Positions 45,547 to 56,972 of a DNA stretch of 64,000 nucleotides are shown here, one piece after another; position 1 is the first letter of the stretch; the number at the start of each line of letters is the position of its first letter. Under the pieces are notes generated by a model. It had not been told where the DNA came from. It did no database searches and saw nothing but the letters and a program-made list of their open reading frames with translations. The DNA comes from Morococcus cerebrosus (GTDB lineage Bacteria > Pseudomonadota > Gammaproteobacteria > Burkholderiales > Neisseriaceae), in NCBI RefSeq assembly GCF_022749515.1, contig NZ_CP094242.1, positions 1,240,001 to 1,304,000 on the forward strand, read 5' to 3'. Position numbers and translations under genes: made by a program.

Positions 45547-46616
45547 ATTCGGATTTCAAGTGCAACACTAGGGTACCAGTGGTTGGAACAGATTTAAGAA
45601 TAAAACACTTGGCGTTTCGTAGCCAAGTGTTTTTCTCGGCCGGTGGTTCAACTCATCTTGAACCCTGCGTATCTCCCGATCGCTGATGTTTCGGAAATCG
45701 GTTTGTTTGGGGAAATATTGCCGGATGAGTCCATTGGTGTTCTCATTCAGCCCTTTCTCCCAAGAATGGTAAGGGCGGCAAAAATAGGTTTTCGCCTTCA
45801 AGGCTTTGGCTATTTTGGTGTGTTGGTAGAACTCTTTGCCGTTATCCATGGTGATGGTGTGGACTCTGGCTTTATATGCCTTTAATACCCTAATGGCCGC
45901 CCGGGCAGTGTCTTCGGCTTTTAAGTTCTTTAATTTGCAGATGATGGTGTAGCGGGTAGTGCGTTCGACCAAGGTCAATAACGCGCTTTTCTGATTTTTG
46001 CCGACGATGGTGTCGGCCTCCCAATCGCCGATGCGGGTTTTCCGGTCGACGATAGCAGGTCGGTTCTCTATGCCGACGCGGTCGGGCACTTTGCCTCTGG
46101 TCCATGTGCTGCCGTAGCGTTTGCGGTAGGGTTTGCTGCATATTCTGAGGTGTTGCCACAAAGTGCCGCCGTTGCTTTTGTCTTGGCGAAGGTAGCGGTA
46201 AATGGTGCTGTGATGGAGTGTGATCCCGTGGTGTTTATGCAGGTAGGCACATACTTGTTCGGGACTGAGTTTGCGGCGGATAAGGGTGTCGATGTGTTGA
46301 ACCAGCTGCGAATCGAGCTTATAGGGTTTTCGCCGGTGCTGTTTGGTCAGCCGGCTTTGCTTCTGTGCTTTTTCGGCGCTGTATTGCTGTCCTTGGATGC
46401 AGTGCCGCTTGATTTCTCGGCTGATGGTGCTTTTGTGGCGGTTGAGCTGTTTGGCGATTTCGGCGATGGTGCAGTGGCGGGACAGGTATTGGATATGGTA
46501 TCGTTCGTCTTGGGTCAGTTGTGTGTAGCTCATGGCAATCTTTCTTGCAGGAAAGGCCGTATGCTACCGCATACTGGCCTTTTTCTGTTATGGAAAGTTG
46601 CACTTCAAATGCGAAT
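45547..46616 (-). mobile_element. IS1655-like element (IS30 family), copy 2, inverted
   Basis: The same length (1070 bp) and ends as copy 1, in opposite orientation. Its transposase-distal end abuts a DUS (TTTCAGACGACC at about 45533-45544) with two bases between, exactly as in copy 1. The other flank again reads AGGTCGGCGG with respect to the element. Confidence 0.9.
45568..46533 (-). CDS. IS30-family transposase (IS1655-like), copy 2
   Basis: An intact 321-residue transposase, identical to copy 1 apart from T in place of V in VERTTRY. The DDE residues (GDWEADTIVG, TMDNGKEF, WEKGLNENTNGLIRQ) are all present. The pair, 12 kb apart and inverted, could drive inversion of the segment carrying lutACB and the two transporter genes. 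Confidence 0.93.
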   Translation of the reverse strand: MSYTQLTQDERYHIQYLSRHCTIAEIAKQLNRHKSTISREIKRHCIQGQQYSAEKAQKQSRLTKQHRRKPYKLDSQLVQHIDTLIRRKLSPEQVCAYLHKHHGITLHHSTIYRYLRQDKSNGGTLWQHLRICSKPYRKRYGSTWTRGKVPDRVGIENRPAIVDRKTRIGDWEADTIVGKNQKSALLTLVERTTRYTIICKLKNLKAEDTARAAIRVLKAYKARVHTITMDNGKEFYQHTKIAKALKAKTYFCRPYHSWEKGLNENTNGLIRQYFPKQTDFRNISDREIRRVQDELNHRPRKTLGYETPSVLFLNLFQPLVP

Positions 46617-46744
46617 CCGCCGACCTCGACTTCCCCATTAAGCAACCATTCAAGCCCAAATCCCTCCGCTTGAAAAATATTTTGCTATTGACTGCATTTT
46701 TGTGTTAAATAACGTAATCTGTCACTAAACAATAATATCTCATT

Positions 46745-47470
46745 ATGGCAAACATTAAACTCAAAACACATACTTCTTACATCCTGCTCGCTTCCGCATT
46801 GCTTTCCGGCTGCCATACTTATCAGGTAGACCAAAGCCGTCGCAGCAAAATCGCGCAATTTGCCATCAACCACCCTGTTGCGGCGCAAGTGATCGGCGTT
46901 GAAGACAAAAACTCGACCAACCTGACCAGTAACGCCGCACGCTTTGCTACCCGGACCGGTTTAGACGACCTCGCCAACGGCGAAGGACGCGGGACACAGG
47001 TCAATGCCGTCCGTCAGGCCTTATGGCAGGCCGCTATTTCCTCTCAATTCGACAGCGAAATTGCCAACAGGGCCGGCAATGCCTACCTGTCCGACATGGA
47101 AATTCGAGAGGGTAAAACCGATTATTACAGCCGTTTCCTTGCCGACCAAGCCGTCGATCAGCGCAACAACCGTATCGGACGCAGTATCGGCAGCGGCAAG
47201 CCCGGTGCGGACATGAAAGCACTCCTGCAAAGCGTTTTGTTCTACTACCACAAGGTAGGACTGTGGACTGCCTCCGAAGTTAAAGCCTCCGGCCGCAAAG
47301 TATGGAGAATCAGCCAAGAAAAATTAAGTGAAGCAGAATACCGCCGCGCTTTGAAAAACATCGCTCCGCTGAACACCAACGGAATGTTGCCGAACGAACA
47401 AAACCTCAAAACAGATACGTTCAAAGAAATTAAAAAAACAGTCAAAGTGATTACCAAAGTCGAAGACTGA
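46745..47470 (+). CDS. Putative lipoprotein of unknown function
   Basis: A 241-residue protein with a lipoprotein signal peptide (LLASALLSGC, lipidation at the cysteine near residue 23). The mature region contains QVNAVRQALWQAAISSQFD and GNAYLSDMEIREG, resembling a helical domain found in other uncharacterised bacterial proteins with conserved NxxRxxxW-type spacing. The C-terminal third is lysine-rich. It stands alone between IS1655 copy 2 and hemB. The ribosome-binding site is poor. Function is unknown; an envelope location is inferred from the lipobox. Confidence 0.72.
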   Translation: MANIKLKTHTSYILLASALLSGCHTYQVDQSRRSKIAQFAINHPVAAQVIGVEDKNSTNLTSNAARFATRTGLDDLANGEGRGTQVNAVRQALWQAAISSQFDSEIANRAGNAYLSDMEIREGKTDYYSRFLADQAVDQRNNRIGRSIGSGKPGADMKALLQSVLFYYHKVGLWTASEVKASGRKVWRISQEKLSEAEYRRALKNIAPLNTNGMLPNEQNLKTDTFKEIKKTVKVITKVED

Positions 47471-47521
47471 TTCGTATCAACATTCTATCTACTGCTTCAG
47501 TAATCGCCCAAAACAGCGTAA

Positions 47522-48625
<1,104 letters not shown>

Positions 48626-48710
48626 AACACACATAACGGCATTGGTTTTCCTGTAAGTTAGCCCAATGCGCTGGATATAGTAAATTCGGCAAAAGGCTGG
48701 TTGAAAGGCA

Positions 48711-48742
48711 AAAGGTCGTCTGAAAATTTTCAGACGACCTTT
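48711..48742. terminator. Perfect DUS palindrome after hemB
   Basis: AAAGGTCGTCTGAAAA (48711-48726) runs directly into its exact complement (48727-48742), a 32-base perfect palindrome. Confidence 0.8.
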
Positions 48743-48857
48743 CTTGAATACACTTTCCCGATAACTAATTTACTATTCACGATCGACCCTTGTTAATTTC
48801 AATACTGCCAACATATCCACCAGCATGCCAAAGGACGCAGCTTAGATTTTCAAGTAA

Positions 48858-49856
<999 letters not shown>

Positions 49857-49960
49857 AACAACTCTGTACCGGGTAAAGACAGTTCGATTAGACTCATTCC
49901 AAACGGACAGGCTGCGAACCCAATGTCCATATGGCATTCTAAAAAGTAAAGCATAAGAAA

Positions 49961-50014
49961 AGGTCGTCTGAAACATTTTTAGCGAAACCCGCTATGTTTG
50001 TTTTCAGACGACCT
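49961..50014 (+). terminator. DUS terminator after trxB
   Basis: AGGTCGTCTGAAA (49961-49973) pairs with TTTCAGACGACCT (50002-50014). A small inner hairpin AGCG.AAACCC.CGCT lies in the loop. Confidence 0.65.
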
Positions 50015-50108
50015 CGTTGTTTAAATCAGGGGATTTCAAACAAAGCAATCACATTACACCCCTTTAATTCTGGCGACTGTTATTCCTGCCCGGTTAAAAA
50101 AACCCTAA

Positions 50109-50950
50109 GAGCGTGTTCATAGTCTTCGTAGCAGGACTCCCAAGAAAGCCAAAGCTACCATTTGCAGACTGGTACTCAACTTACGCTCGCAGTTTTTCCA
50201 AAGCCGCCTGTTCTTTTCCAACCAGGAAAAGCTGCGCTCTACTACCCATCGCTTCGGCAATACTGCAAAACGGTGAAATTCGTTTCGTTTGGCAATCTCT
50301 ACCTCCGCACCAATCAACTCCTGTACCGACGAAGCAAATGCCTTACCCGTGTAACCACCGTCAGCAAGGATTTTTTGTATCGCACCAAGATTATCCCGCC
50401 CACGTTCCAATGCCACCAGGCAGCCTTTTCTATCCGTAACATCCGCCGTCGTTACCGCAAGGGCATGCGGCAAACCTTGCGTGTCAACCGCTATATGTCG
50501 CTTGATACCGCTAACCTTCTTGCCCGCATCGTAGCCTTTTTCCATGGCGGTATCCGTGTTCTTCACACTCTGCGCATCAATAATCAGGAAAGTAGTTGCT
50601 TCATGGCGCCCCTGCTTGCGGCGCTCCGCAACTACCTGATTTTTTTAATGCTTCCTCAAGGATGCTGATGCCACTCTCGCGTGGTTCGGTCCATCTCTGG
50701 AAGTAGGAATGCACGGTGCGCCATTTGGGGAAGTCGCCCGGCAAAGCGTGCCAGGAGCAGCCAGTGCGTTGCAGGTAGAGAATGGCACAAAAGACATCGT
50801 ACAAGTCCACCTGGCGTGGCGCTGTGCGTTTACGGGCACTTTCCAGCAGGGGAAGGAGAGGCGCAAATTGCTCGCGACTGATATCGCTTGGGTAGGTTTT
50901 TCTGTTCATGCCGATAGTTTACAGCAGAGGCTGAGACAATGAACACGTTC
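50109..50950 (-). mobile_element. IS5-family insertion sequence
   Basis: An 842-bp element with ends GAGCGTGTTCAT and the complement of GAACGTGTTCAT, and TAA on each side as a target duplication. The right end lies 5 bases from a DUS-type hairpin. It carries one transposase split in two frames by a seven-A run. Confidence 0.85.
50117..50909 (-). CDS. IS5-family transposase, split at a seven-A run
   Basis: The first frame (50909-50601) encodes the N-terminal domain (MNRKTYPSDISREQFAPLL, CSWHALPGDFPKWRTVHSYF). The second (open through 50117) encodes the DDE domain, with D in FLIIDAQSVKNTDTA, D in ILADGGYTGKAF and E in WVVERSFSWLEKNRRL. They are out of phase at AAAAAAA (50640-50646). Deleting one A would give the continuous reading EEALKNQVVAERRKQGR. 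The run may therefore be a slippage-dependent switch or a simple inactivating insertion. Confidence 0.82.
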
Positions 50951-50955
50951 TAAAA

Positions 50956-50985
50956 AAGTCGTCTGAAACCTTTTCAGACGACCTT
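50956..50985 (-). terminator. Degenerate DUS hairpin after the YciK-like gene
   Basis: GTCGTCTGAAA (50958-50968) pairs with TTTCAGACGAC (50972-50982). One arm has lost a G from the DUS (AAAAGTCG for AAAGGTCG), next to the IS5 right end. Confidence 0.55.
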
Positions 50986-51006
50986 TCAAATTACGGTAGA
51001 AGCAAA

Positions 51007-51726
51007 TCAAAGATAAACGATTTCGCCGCTACGCCCCCTGCTCTCTTCACTTGCCCACCAAACAAACTGGGGCAATACGTCTTCGTAGTTTTTACGTTCG
51101 CTCTTCGATTCGCCGGGATGGGATTTGATGCGCTGCGGAGAATTAATCGGACCGGGGACCAAAACATTGGCACGCAGGTTTTCAAAGCGTTCCCATTCGT
51201 CGGCGGCAACTTTACACAAATAATTCAATGCGGCTTTGGATGCACCGAAACCGCCCCAGTAAGCTTTCGGGGTTTCGCCGTGGCTTTCGCCGACGAAGAT
51301 GACGGACGCGTCGGGCGACTGCTTCAGCAGCGGAAGCAGCGCGCGGGTCAGACCCATCGGTGCAACGGTGTTGATACGGTATTGGTTGACCCATTCGGCG
51401 ACGGTTTGAAAATCCAAAGGCGAGAGCGCGTAAAAATAGCTGGCGCAATGGACGATACCGTCGAGTTTCCCCTGAATCGCTTCGCCGATGGTTGCGGCAA
51501 ACTGCTCGAATTCTTTTTCTTCCGCGCCGATTAAATCGAAACAAATGGCAAACGGCTCGGGACAGCCTGCTTCGACAATCGCATCATAAACTTTTTCCAG
51601 CTTTTTTTGATGGCGCGCAACCAAAATCACGGTCGCCCCCGCTTCGGCATAGGCTTTGGCCACCTGTTCGCCCAAGCCTTGCGATGCTCCGGTTACCAGA
51701 ATCGTTTTATTTTGCAATGTCGGCAT
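51007..51726 (-). CDS. YciK-like short-chain dehydrogenase/reductase with Tyr-to-Phe change
   Basis: A 239-residue Rossmann-fold SDR protein with cofactor motif TGASQGLG (12-19) and the closest resemblance to YciK. SDR enzymes need a YxxxK pair. Here the alignment KAYWGGFGASKAALNY puts phenylalanine (TTC codon) where the catalytic tyrosine should be, while the lysine is kept. The protein may be inactive in normal SDR chemistry, or the nearby tyrosine two residues before the first glycine may substitute. It is transcribed alone, between DUS hairpins. Confidence 0.85.
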   Translation of the reverse strand: MPTLQNKTILVTGASQGLGEQVAKAYAEAGATVILVARHQKKLEKVYDAIVEAGCPEPFAICFDLIGAEEKEFEQFAATIGEAIQGKLDGIVHCASYFYALSPLDFQTVAEWVNQYRINTVAPMGLTRALLPLLKQSPDASVIFVGESHGETPKAYWGGFGASKAALNYLCKVAADEWERFENLRANVLVPGPINSPQRIKSHPGESKSERKNYEDVLPQFVWWASEESRGRSGEIVYL

Positions 51727-51804
51727 AATTCTTCCTTGATTGTGAAATTTGAGGGATTTAGGGTATTTTAACGGTTTGCCGTGTCTTGTAAAGGCAATCG
51801 GAAT

Positions 51805-51842
51805 AGGTCGTCTGAAACTCGGATTTGAGTTTCAGACGACCT
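51805..51842 (-). terminator. DUS hairpin after hpnE
   Basis: A perfect 16-base repeat AGGTCGTCTGAAACTC (51805-51820) with its complement at 51827-51842. Confidence 0.7.
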
Positions 51843-53156
51843 TTATATTAACCCGAAATCTGCCAAACACATTTCCGCAGCCGTCAAACCCGACTGTACC
51901 GCCGCTTCCAGCGTAGCCGGATAGCGCGGGTGCAGGTAGTCGCCTGCCGGATAGATACGCCGCTGGTGCAACCAAGCAAAATCAGGAGTAGCGGAATCGG
52001 GCGTGCAGGCTGTGGTTGCGCGTTTTTCGGTGATGACGCGGACAGCTTCGGGTTCGTCCAAATAAGGGCAGATGCGTTTTACGTCGGCATGGACTTTCTC
52101 TGCCCACTCTTGGCTTTTAAACGCGCCGACATGGTCGGAAACGCTGATGACGGCGGCGACTTCATTTGTCGGCAAACCAAGTGCGCCGCGATACACCAGC
52201 CATTGCGCCGTACCGTCGGCAAATCCGGTCAGCGGCGCGGGCAGATGGACGGGAACGGCATAGCGAAGATAGACGGTAGTAATTGAGTGATAACGGAGAT
52301 TTTGATAGGTCGTCTGAATATAGTCCGGGGTATCTTCAGGGAAAAGATGAACGGCATGATACGGCGCAACCGCAACAATAACGGCATCAAAAACCTCGTC
52401 ATTCACAACGACACGTCCGTCAGGAAGGTTTTTCAGACGACCTACGCGGGTTTCAAGACGGATGTCCGCACCGTATTGCTTGAGTTTTGCCAACGCAGGT
52501 TCGGCGATGATTGCGCCTAAATCGCGCTTGGGCAAAAGGTAGTCGCTGCCGGATTTATCCGCCCATACGCCGTCGGACAAAACATTGCACAACACCCGCA
52601 AACTTGCATGTTCCAAAGGCGTATTGAGCGCGCCCCACACCAGCGGCTGCCAAAACTCTGCAACCAGCCTGCGCGGGACATTGCGCTGCCGCAGCCATTG
52701 GGCAACGGCCAAATCAGCGCGCTTGCCGCGTGCGTAACGCTGCAACGCAGCCATATCGGATAACAGCCTGATTTTCAGCGAGAACGAAACGTTTTTAGCA
52801 CGCAATATGCCGGTCAAAATATGCAGCGGCGAAAGAAAGTTGGTACTTTGAAACTGCAAACCCTCATACATATGCCATTGCAGCGGCAAACGGCAAAAAG
52901 CGGTTTCAGGGTCGGTACCGATGTGTTCCATCAGCGTCAATACGCCGCGATACGCGCCAAGCAAGATATGCTGCCCATTGTCCAAAAAACTGAATCCGTC
53001 GGTATTCCCAGCCAAAGTACGCGCCCGTCCGCCCGCCTGCCGACCGGCTTCAAACACAGTAACATCAACACGGCGCGCCAACGACACTGCAGCAGACAAA
53101 CCTGCCCAGCCTGCGCCGACGACGGCAATTTTCGGGCGAAGATGCGGAGTGTTCAT
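51843..53156 (-). CDS. hpnE: Hydroxysqualene dehydroxylase-type FAD enzyme (HpnE)
   Basis: A 437-residue flavoprotein with the N-terminal dinucleotide motif VVGAGWAGLSAAVSLARR (about 12-29), ERAGR-like FEAGRQAGGRA, and a C-terminal AGDYLHPRYPATLEAAVQSG FAD-binding segment. This is the HpnE/amine-oxidase layout. HpnE reduces hydroxysqualene to squalene, the last step of the HpnCDE route. Its start overlaps the hpnD stop by 4 bases. hpnC and squalene-hopene cyclase are not nearby, so the end product in this organism is uncertain; a carotenoid desaturase-like role is an alternative. Confidence 0.8.
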   Translation of the reverse strand: MNTPHLRPKIAVVGAGWAGLSAAVSLARRVDVTVFEAGRQAGGRARTLAGNTDGFSFLDNGQHILLGAYRGVLTLMEHIGTDPETAFCRLPLQWHMYEGLQFQSTNFLSPLHILTGILRAKNVSFSLKIRLLSDMAALQRYARGKRADLAVAQWLRQRNVPRRLVAEFWQPLVWGALNTPLEHASLRVLCNVLSDGVWADKSGSDYLLPKRDLGAIIAEPALAKLKQYGADIRLETRVGRLKNLPDGRVVVNDEVFDAVIVAVAPYHAVHLFPEDTPDYIQTTYQNLRYHSITTVYLRYAVPVHLPAPLTGFADGTAQWLVYRGALGLPTNEVAAVISVSDHVGAFKSQEWAEKVHADVKRICPYLDEPEAVRVITEKRATTACTPDSATPDFAWLHQRRIYPAGDYLHPRYPATLEAAVQSGLTAAEMCLADFGLI

Positions 53157-54001
53157 GGCTTAAATCCGAATAACCAGGTTTTCAGGGCAATACGCTTTTT
53201 GCGCGGCGAAGGAATGGCAATTTTATAAGTCAGGACGTTTTGCGCGCCGTCGCGGTCGATTTCGTTCAGCAACGCGTAATAAATCGCCGCCATCACCAAC
53301 CCGACTTTTTGAGATTTTTTATCGGCGGCGGGCAAGAGCGACATCGCCTCACGATACATCTCGCGGGCGCGTGAAACTTGAAAACGCATCAGTTTGGCAA
53401 AATTATCCGTCGGCTTACATTGCATAATCACGCTTGCAGGTACATCAAACCGCTGCATTTCCTCCATCGGCAGGTAAATCCGACCGTTGCGTGCATCCTC
53501 GCCGACATCGCGGATAATGTTCGTCAGTTGCAGCGCAAGTCCCATTTTATCGGCGTATTCCAACGTTCGGTCGTCTGAAAATCCCAAAATCCGCGCAATT
53601 AGGCAACCGACTACACCTGCGACGCGGTGGCAATACAGTTTTAACTCTTCAAAACTGCCGTAACGCGCCTGAACCAAATCCATCTGCATCCCGTCGATTA
53701 AGGCTTCCAATTCATATTTCGGCAGCTTGAAAGTTTCCTTAACCTGTCGCAAAGCCTGATTGACCGGATGCTCCGGCATCATGCCGCCGAATACCTTGTC
53801 CAAATCGCCGCGCCACCAGTTCAACGTTGCCTGCGCCACATTCGGATCGGAACAGTCATCGACCACATCGTCCAATTCGCGGCAAAAAGCATACAAAACC
53901 GTTATCGCATCCCGCTTTTCCTGCGGCAGGAAACGGAAGCCCGACAAAAAACTGGAGCGGCTTTCTTCTGCCTTCTGACGGCAATAATCAAGTCCTTGCA
54001 C
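53153..54001 (-). CDS. hpnD: Presqualene diphosphate synthase-type enzyme (HpnD)
   Basis: A 282-residue trans-isoprenyl diphosphate synthase of the squalene/phytoene synthase group. The two aspartate-rich motifs are DDVVDD (44-49) and NIIRDVGED (161-169). Such enzymes join two farnesyl diphosphates; HpnD makes presqualene diphosphate. Phytoene or dehydrosqualene synthase activity cannot be excluded by reading. It forms a two-gene overlapping operon with hpnE, and the operon is divergent from hscA across about 200 bases. Confidence 0.82.
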   Translation of the reverse strand: MQGLDYCRQKAEESRSSFLSGFRFLPQEKRDAITVLYAFCRELDDVVDDCSDPNVAQATLNWWRGDLDKVFGGMMPEHPVNQALRQVKETFKLPKYELEALIDGMQMDLVQARYGSFEELKLYCHRVAGVVGCLIARILGFSDDRTLEYADKMGLALQLTNIIRDVGEDARNGRIYLPMEEMQRFDVPASVIMQCKPTDNFAKLMRFQVSRAREMYREAMSLLPAADKKSQKVGLVMAAIYYALLNEIDRDGAQNVLTYKIAIPSPRKKRIALKTWLFGFKP

Positions 54002-54197
54002 GGCGTGTCCTAAAAATTATCATAATAGTAAAATCGGATTTTATCGGATTTGGGGCAGTAGGGAAATTTCAGACGACCTTTATAAATAAACGGAATTTGA
54101 TTATCGCAATTCCCTACCAAACCACTCAACTATCCGCCCGAAATCTGTTAAAATACCGACCTATCCTAATAAATACAGCATCAAAAGGCACACAATC

Positions 54198-56060
54198 ATG
54201 GCTCTTTTGCAGATTTCCGAACCCGGCATGTCCGCCGCTCCGCATCAACACCGCCTCGCCGTCGGCATCGACTTGGGTACGACCAACAGCCTGGTTGCCA
54301 CCGTCCGCAGCGGCAGCCCGGTTTGTCTGACCGATATGGACGGACGTACCACCCTGCCCTCCGTCGTCCGCTACGGCGAAGGCGATGCCGTCGAAGTCGG
54401 CAAAGCCGCCCTTGCCGCCCAAAAAACCGACCCGCTGAACACCATCAGCTCCGCCAAACGCCTGATTGGCCGCACGCTTGCCGACCTCGCGCAGGATGCG
54501 CAATACCTACCCTACCGGTTCACGCCCAATGAGCGCGTGGTCGAGTTGAACACCCGCCAAGGTGCCAAAACGCCTATCGAAGTGTCGTCTGAAATCCTCA
54601 AAGCCCTCAAATCGCGTGCCGAAGAAACTTTAGGCGGCGATTTGGTCGGCGCCGTCATTACCGTTCCCGCCTATTTCGACGATGCCCAACGCCAAGCCAC
54701 CAAAGACGCTGCGCGTTTGGCGGGCTTGAACGTATTGCGCCTGCTCAACGAGCCGACCGCCGCTGCGATTGCCTACGGGCTGGACAACGCCTCGGAAGGC
54801 ACATTTGTCGTTTACGACTTGGGCGGCGGTACGTTCGACGTATCCGTATTGCAACTGACCAAAGGGCTGTTTGAAGTCAAAGCCACCGGTGGCAACAGCG
54901 CATTGGGCGGCGATGATTTTGACCACCGCCTGTTCTGCCACCTGCTCGAACAAAACGACCTTTCCAAACTCAACGAGCGCGACAGCCAGCTTCTGCTTTC
55001 CCTTGTCCGCGCCGCCAAAGAACAACTGACCGGTCAAACCGAAGCCGTCGTTGAAGCCACGCTTTCAGACGGCCGCAAAATCCATACCGTCATTACCCGC
55101 CAAGAATTTCACCACCTGACGCAAAATTTGGTGCAAAAAACCATAGAGCCGGTGAAACAGGCACTGAAAGACGCAGGCGTGACCAAAGCCGACATCAAAG
55201 GCGTGATTATGGTCGGCGGTTCCACCCGTATGCTGCACGTTCAACAAGCGGTCGCCACCTTCTTCGGACAAACCCCGCTGAACAACCTCAACCCCGACGA
55301 AGTCGTCGCGCTCGGCGCCGCCATACAGGCGAACGTCCTTGCCGGCAACAAAACCGACGGCGAATGGCTGCTGCTGGACGTTACCCCCTTGTCGCTCGGT
55401 TTGGAAACCTACGGCGGACTCGCCGAAAAAATCATCCCGCGCAATTCCACCATCCCCACCGCGCGCGCGCAGGATTTCACCACCTTCAAAGACGGTCAAA
55501 CCGCCATGACGATACACGTCGTACAAGGCGAGCGCGAACTCGTTTCCGACTGCCGCAGCCTTGCCAAATTCACCCTGCGCGGCATTCCACCCATGACCGC
55601 AGGCGCGGCGCGCATCCGCGTTACCTTCCAAGTTGACGCCGACGGCTTGCTGTCCGTTTCCGCCCAAGAACAAAGCACCGGTGTACAGGCGCAAATCGAA
55701 GTCAAACCTTCCTACGGCTTGGACGACAACACCATCACCCAAATGCTCAAAGACAGCATGAGCAACGCCGCCGAAGACATGGCGGCACGCGCCCGCGCCG
55801 AAGCCGTGGTCGAAGCTGAAAGCCTGACCGACGCCGTCAACGCCGCCCTTGAGTTGGATAGCGATTTGCTGGATGCCGAAGAGCTTGCACAAATCCAGCG
55901 AGATATCGCCGATTTGCAAGGTCGTCTGAAAGACGGCAACGCCGAAGACATCCGCGCCGCCGTCGCCAAACTCAGCCGCAGCACCGACAACTTCGCCGCC
56001 AAACGCATGAACCGCAACATCCAACGAGCGCTAACAGGGCAAAGTGTGGACGATATTTGA
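54198..56060 (+). CDS. hscA: Fe-S cluster assembly chaperone HscA
   Basis: A 620-residue Hsp70-type chaperone specialised for iron-sulfur assembly. With HscB it helps transfer the cluster from IscU. The ATPase begins at [13 protein letters not shown] (about 23-35), with phosphate-2 [15 protein letters not shown] and adenosine motif [11 protein letters not shown]. The substrate-binding domain and lid follow. It is shorter than DnaK, as usual for HscA. fdx and iscX lie downstream, but hscB and iscSUA are not in this window, and four unrelated genes separate hscA from fdx. Confidence 0.95.
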   Translation: MALLQISEPGMSAAPHQHRLAVGIDLGTTNSLVATVRSGSPVCLTDMDGRTTLPSVVRYGEGDAVEVGKAALAAQKTDPLNTISSAKRLIGRTLADLAQDAQYLPYRFTPNERVVELNTRQGAKTPIEVSSEILKALKSRAEETLGGDLVGAVITVPAYFDDAQRQATKDAARLAGLNVLRLLNEPTAAAIAYGLDNASEGTFVVYDLGGGTFDVSVLQLTKGLFEVKATGGNSALGGDDFDHRLFCHLLEQNDLSKLNERDSQLLLSLVRAAKEQLTGQTEAVVEATLSDGRKIHTVITRQEFHHLTQNLVQKTIEPVKQALKDAGVTKADIKGVIMVGGSTRMLHVQQAVATFFGQTPLNNLNPDEVVALGAAIQANVLAGNKTDGEWLLLDVTPLSLGLETYGGLAEKIIPRNSTIPTARAQDFTTFKDGQTAMTIHVVQGERELVSDCRSLAKFTLRGIPPMTAGAARIRVTFQVDADGLLSVSAQEQSTGVQAQIEVKPSYGLDDNTITQMLKDSMSNAAEDMAARARAEAVVEAESLTDAVNAALELDSDLLDAEELAQIQRDIADLQGRLKDGNAEDIRAAVAKLSRSTDNFAAKRMNRNIQRALTGQSVDDI

Positions 56061-56143
56061 CGGCAAACAGTTTCAGACGACCTCGAAGGATACAAAGGTC
56101 GTCTGAAAAAATTCAAACACTATTTTTCAGACGACCCCATCCT

Positions 56144-56896
56144 ATGCAAAACCCTTCCATCCCCCAAGACTGGAACGTTTATTTCAGCCGCATTGGCGAC
56201 GCCCCCGCCGCCTTACGCATCAACCTTGCCTTAATCGAAGTCGCGCCGCTGGCAGAGTATCCGCAACATGTGCGCGTCAGCATGAAATTGGAACAAACCA
56301 ACGAACACGGCTTCCCGACGCCCGAAGAAAGCGAAACAGTTTACGACATCGAAGACCAAATCGACCGACTGGCGGGCAACGACAACATTCCCGCAGGCAT
56401 AGTCACCACAAACGGCGTGGCAAATTGGCATTTTTACAGCCGAGATGCCGAAACCTTCGCCCAAGCCTGCCGTAACTTGCTGACAAAAAACGACCGCGTT
56501 TGCGACATCACAATCAGCGAAGATGCCGAATGGTCGTTTTATCAAGAATTCCTGTATCCGGACAGCTACGAGTTGCAAGCCATCCGCAACGAACAGGTTT
56601 TACGCCGTTTCCGACAAGACGGCGACCGCCTCGATAAGCCCCGCCCCATCGACCACTGGCTGTTTTTCCACACCGAAGCAGACCTGAACGCCGCAGCCGC
56701 CAAAGTCGGCACATTAGGCTATACCGTCAGCGACAGCGGCCGCATCGAGCAGGAAGAAGACCATCCGAGCTACCGCCTGCAACTTTCCAAAAACGCCCCG
56801 CTTACCGACATCGACAACGACACATGGGAGTTGATTGATATCGCCCAAGAAAACAACGGCGACTACGACGGCTGGGGCAGCATATTAGTCCAATAA
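56144..56896 (+). CDS. DUF695-RraB two-domain protein
   Basis: A 250-residue acidic cytoplasmic protein. The N-terminal part (about 8-140, QDWNVYFSRIGDAPAALRIN, with HFYSRDAETFAQA) resembles DUF695. The C-terminal part (about 165-250, DHWLFFHTEADLNAAAAKVG, ending NGDYDGWGSILV) resembles the RraB fold that inhibits RNase E in E. coli. Similar DUF695-RraB fusions exist in other bacteria, but their role is unknown. I start it at 56144 (MQNPSIPQDW). The frame is open from 56057, but that part reads through three DUS copies (RRPR.., RSSEK, FRRPH). Confidence 0.75.
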   Translation: MQNPSIPQDWNVYFSRIGDAPAALRINLALIEVAPLAEYPQHVRVSMKLEQTNEHGFPTPEESETVYDIEDQIDRLAGNDNIPAGIVTTNGVANWHFYSRDAETFAQACRNLLTKNDRVCDITISEDAEWSFYQEFLYPDSYELQAIRNEQVLRRFRQDGDRLDKPRPIDHWLFFHTEADLNAAAAKVGTLGYTVSDSGRIEQEEDHPSYRLQLSKNAPLTDIDNDTWELIDIAQENNGDYDGWGSILVQ

Positions 56897-56972
56897 AGCA
56901 TCAGGTCGTCTGAAAACACACCGGCAGCCCCGTTCAGACGACCCGCATCCACTTTGACCTTAGGAGAATCCC

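Noticed and set aside
56057-56143. 29-codon N-terminal extension of the DUF695-RraB protein
   Set aside because: It reads through three DUS copies and has an arginine-rich sequence typical of translated uptake sequences.
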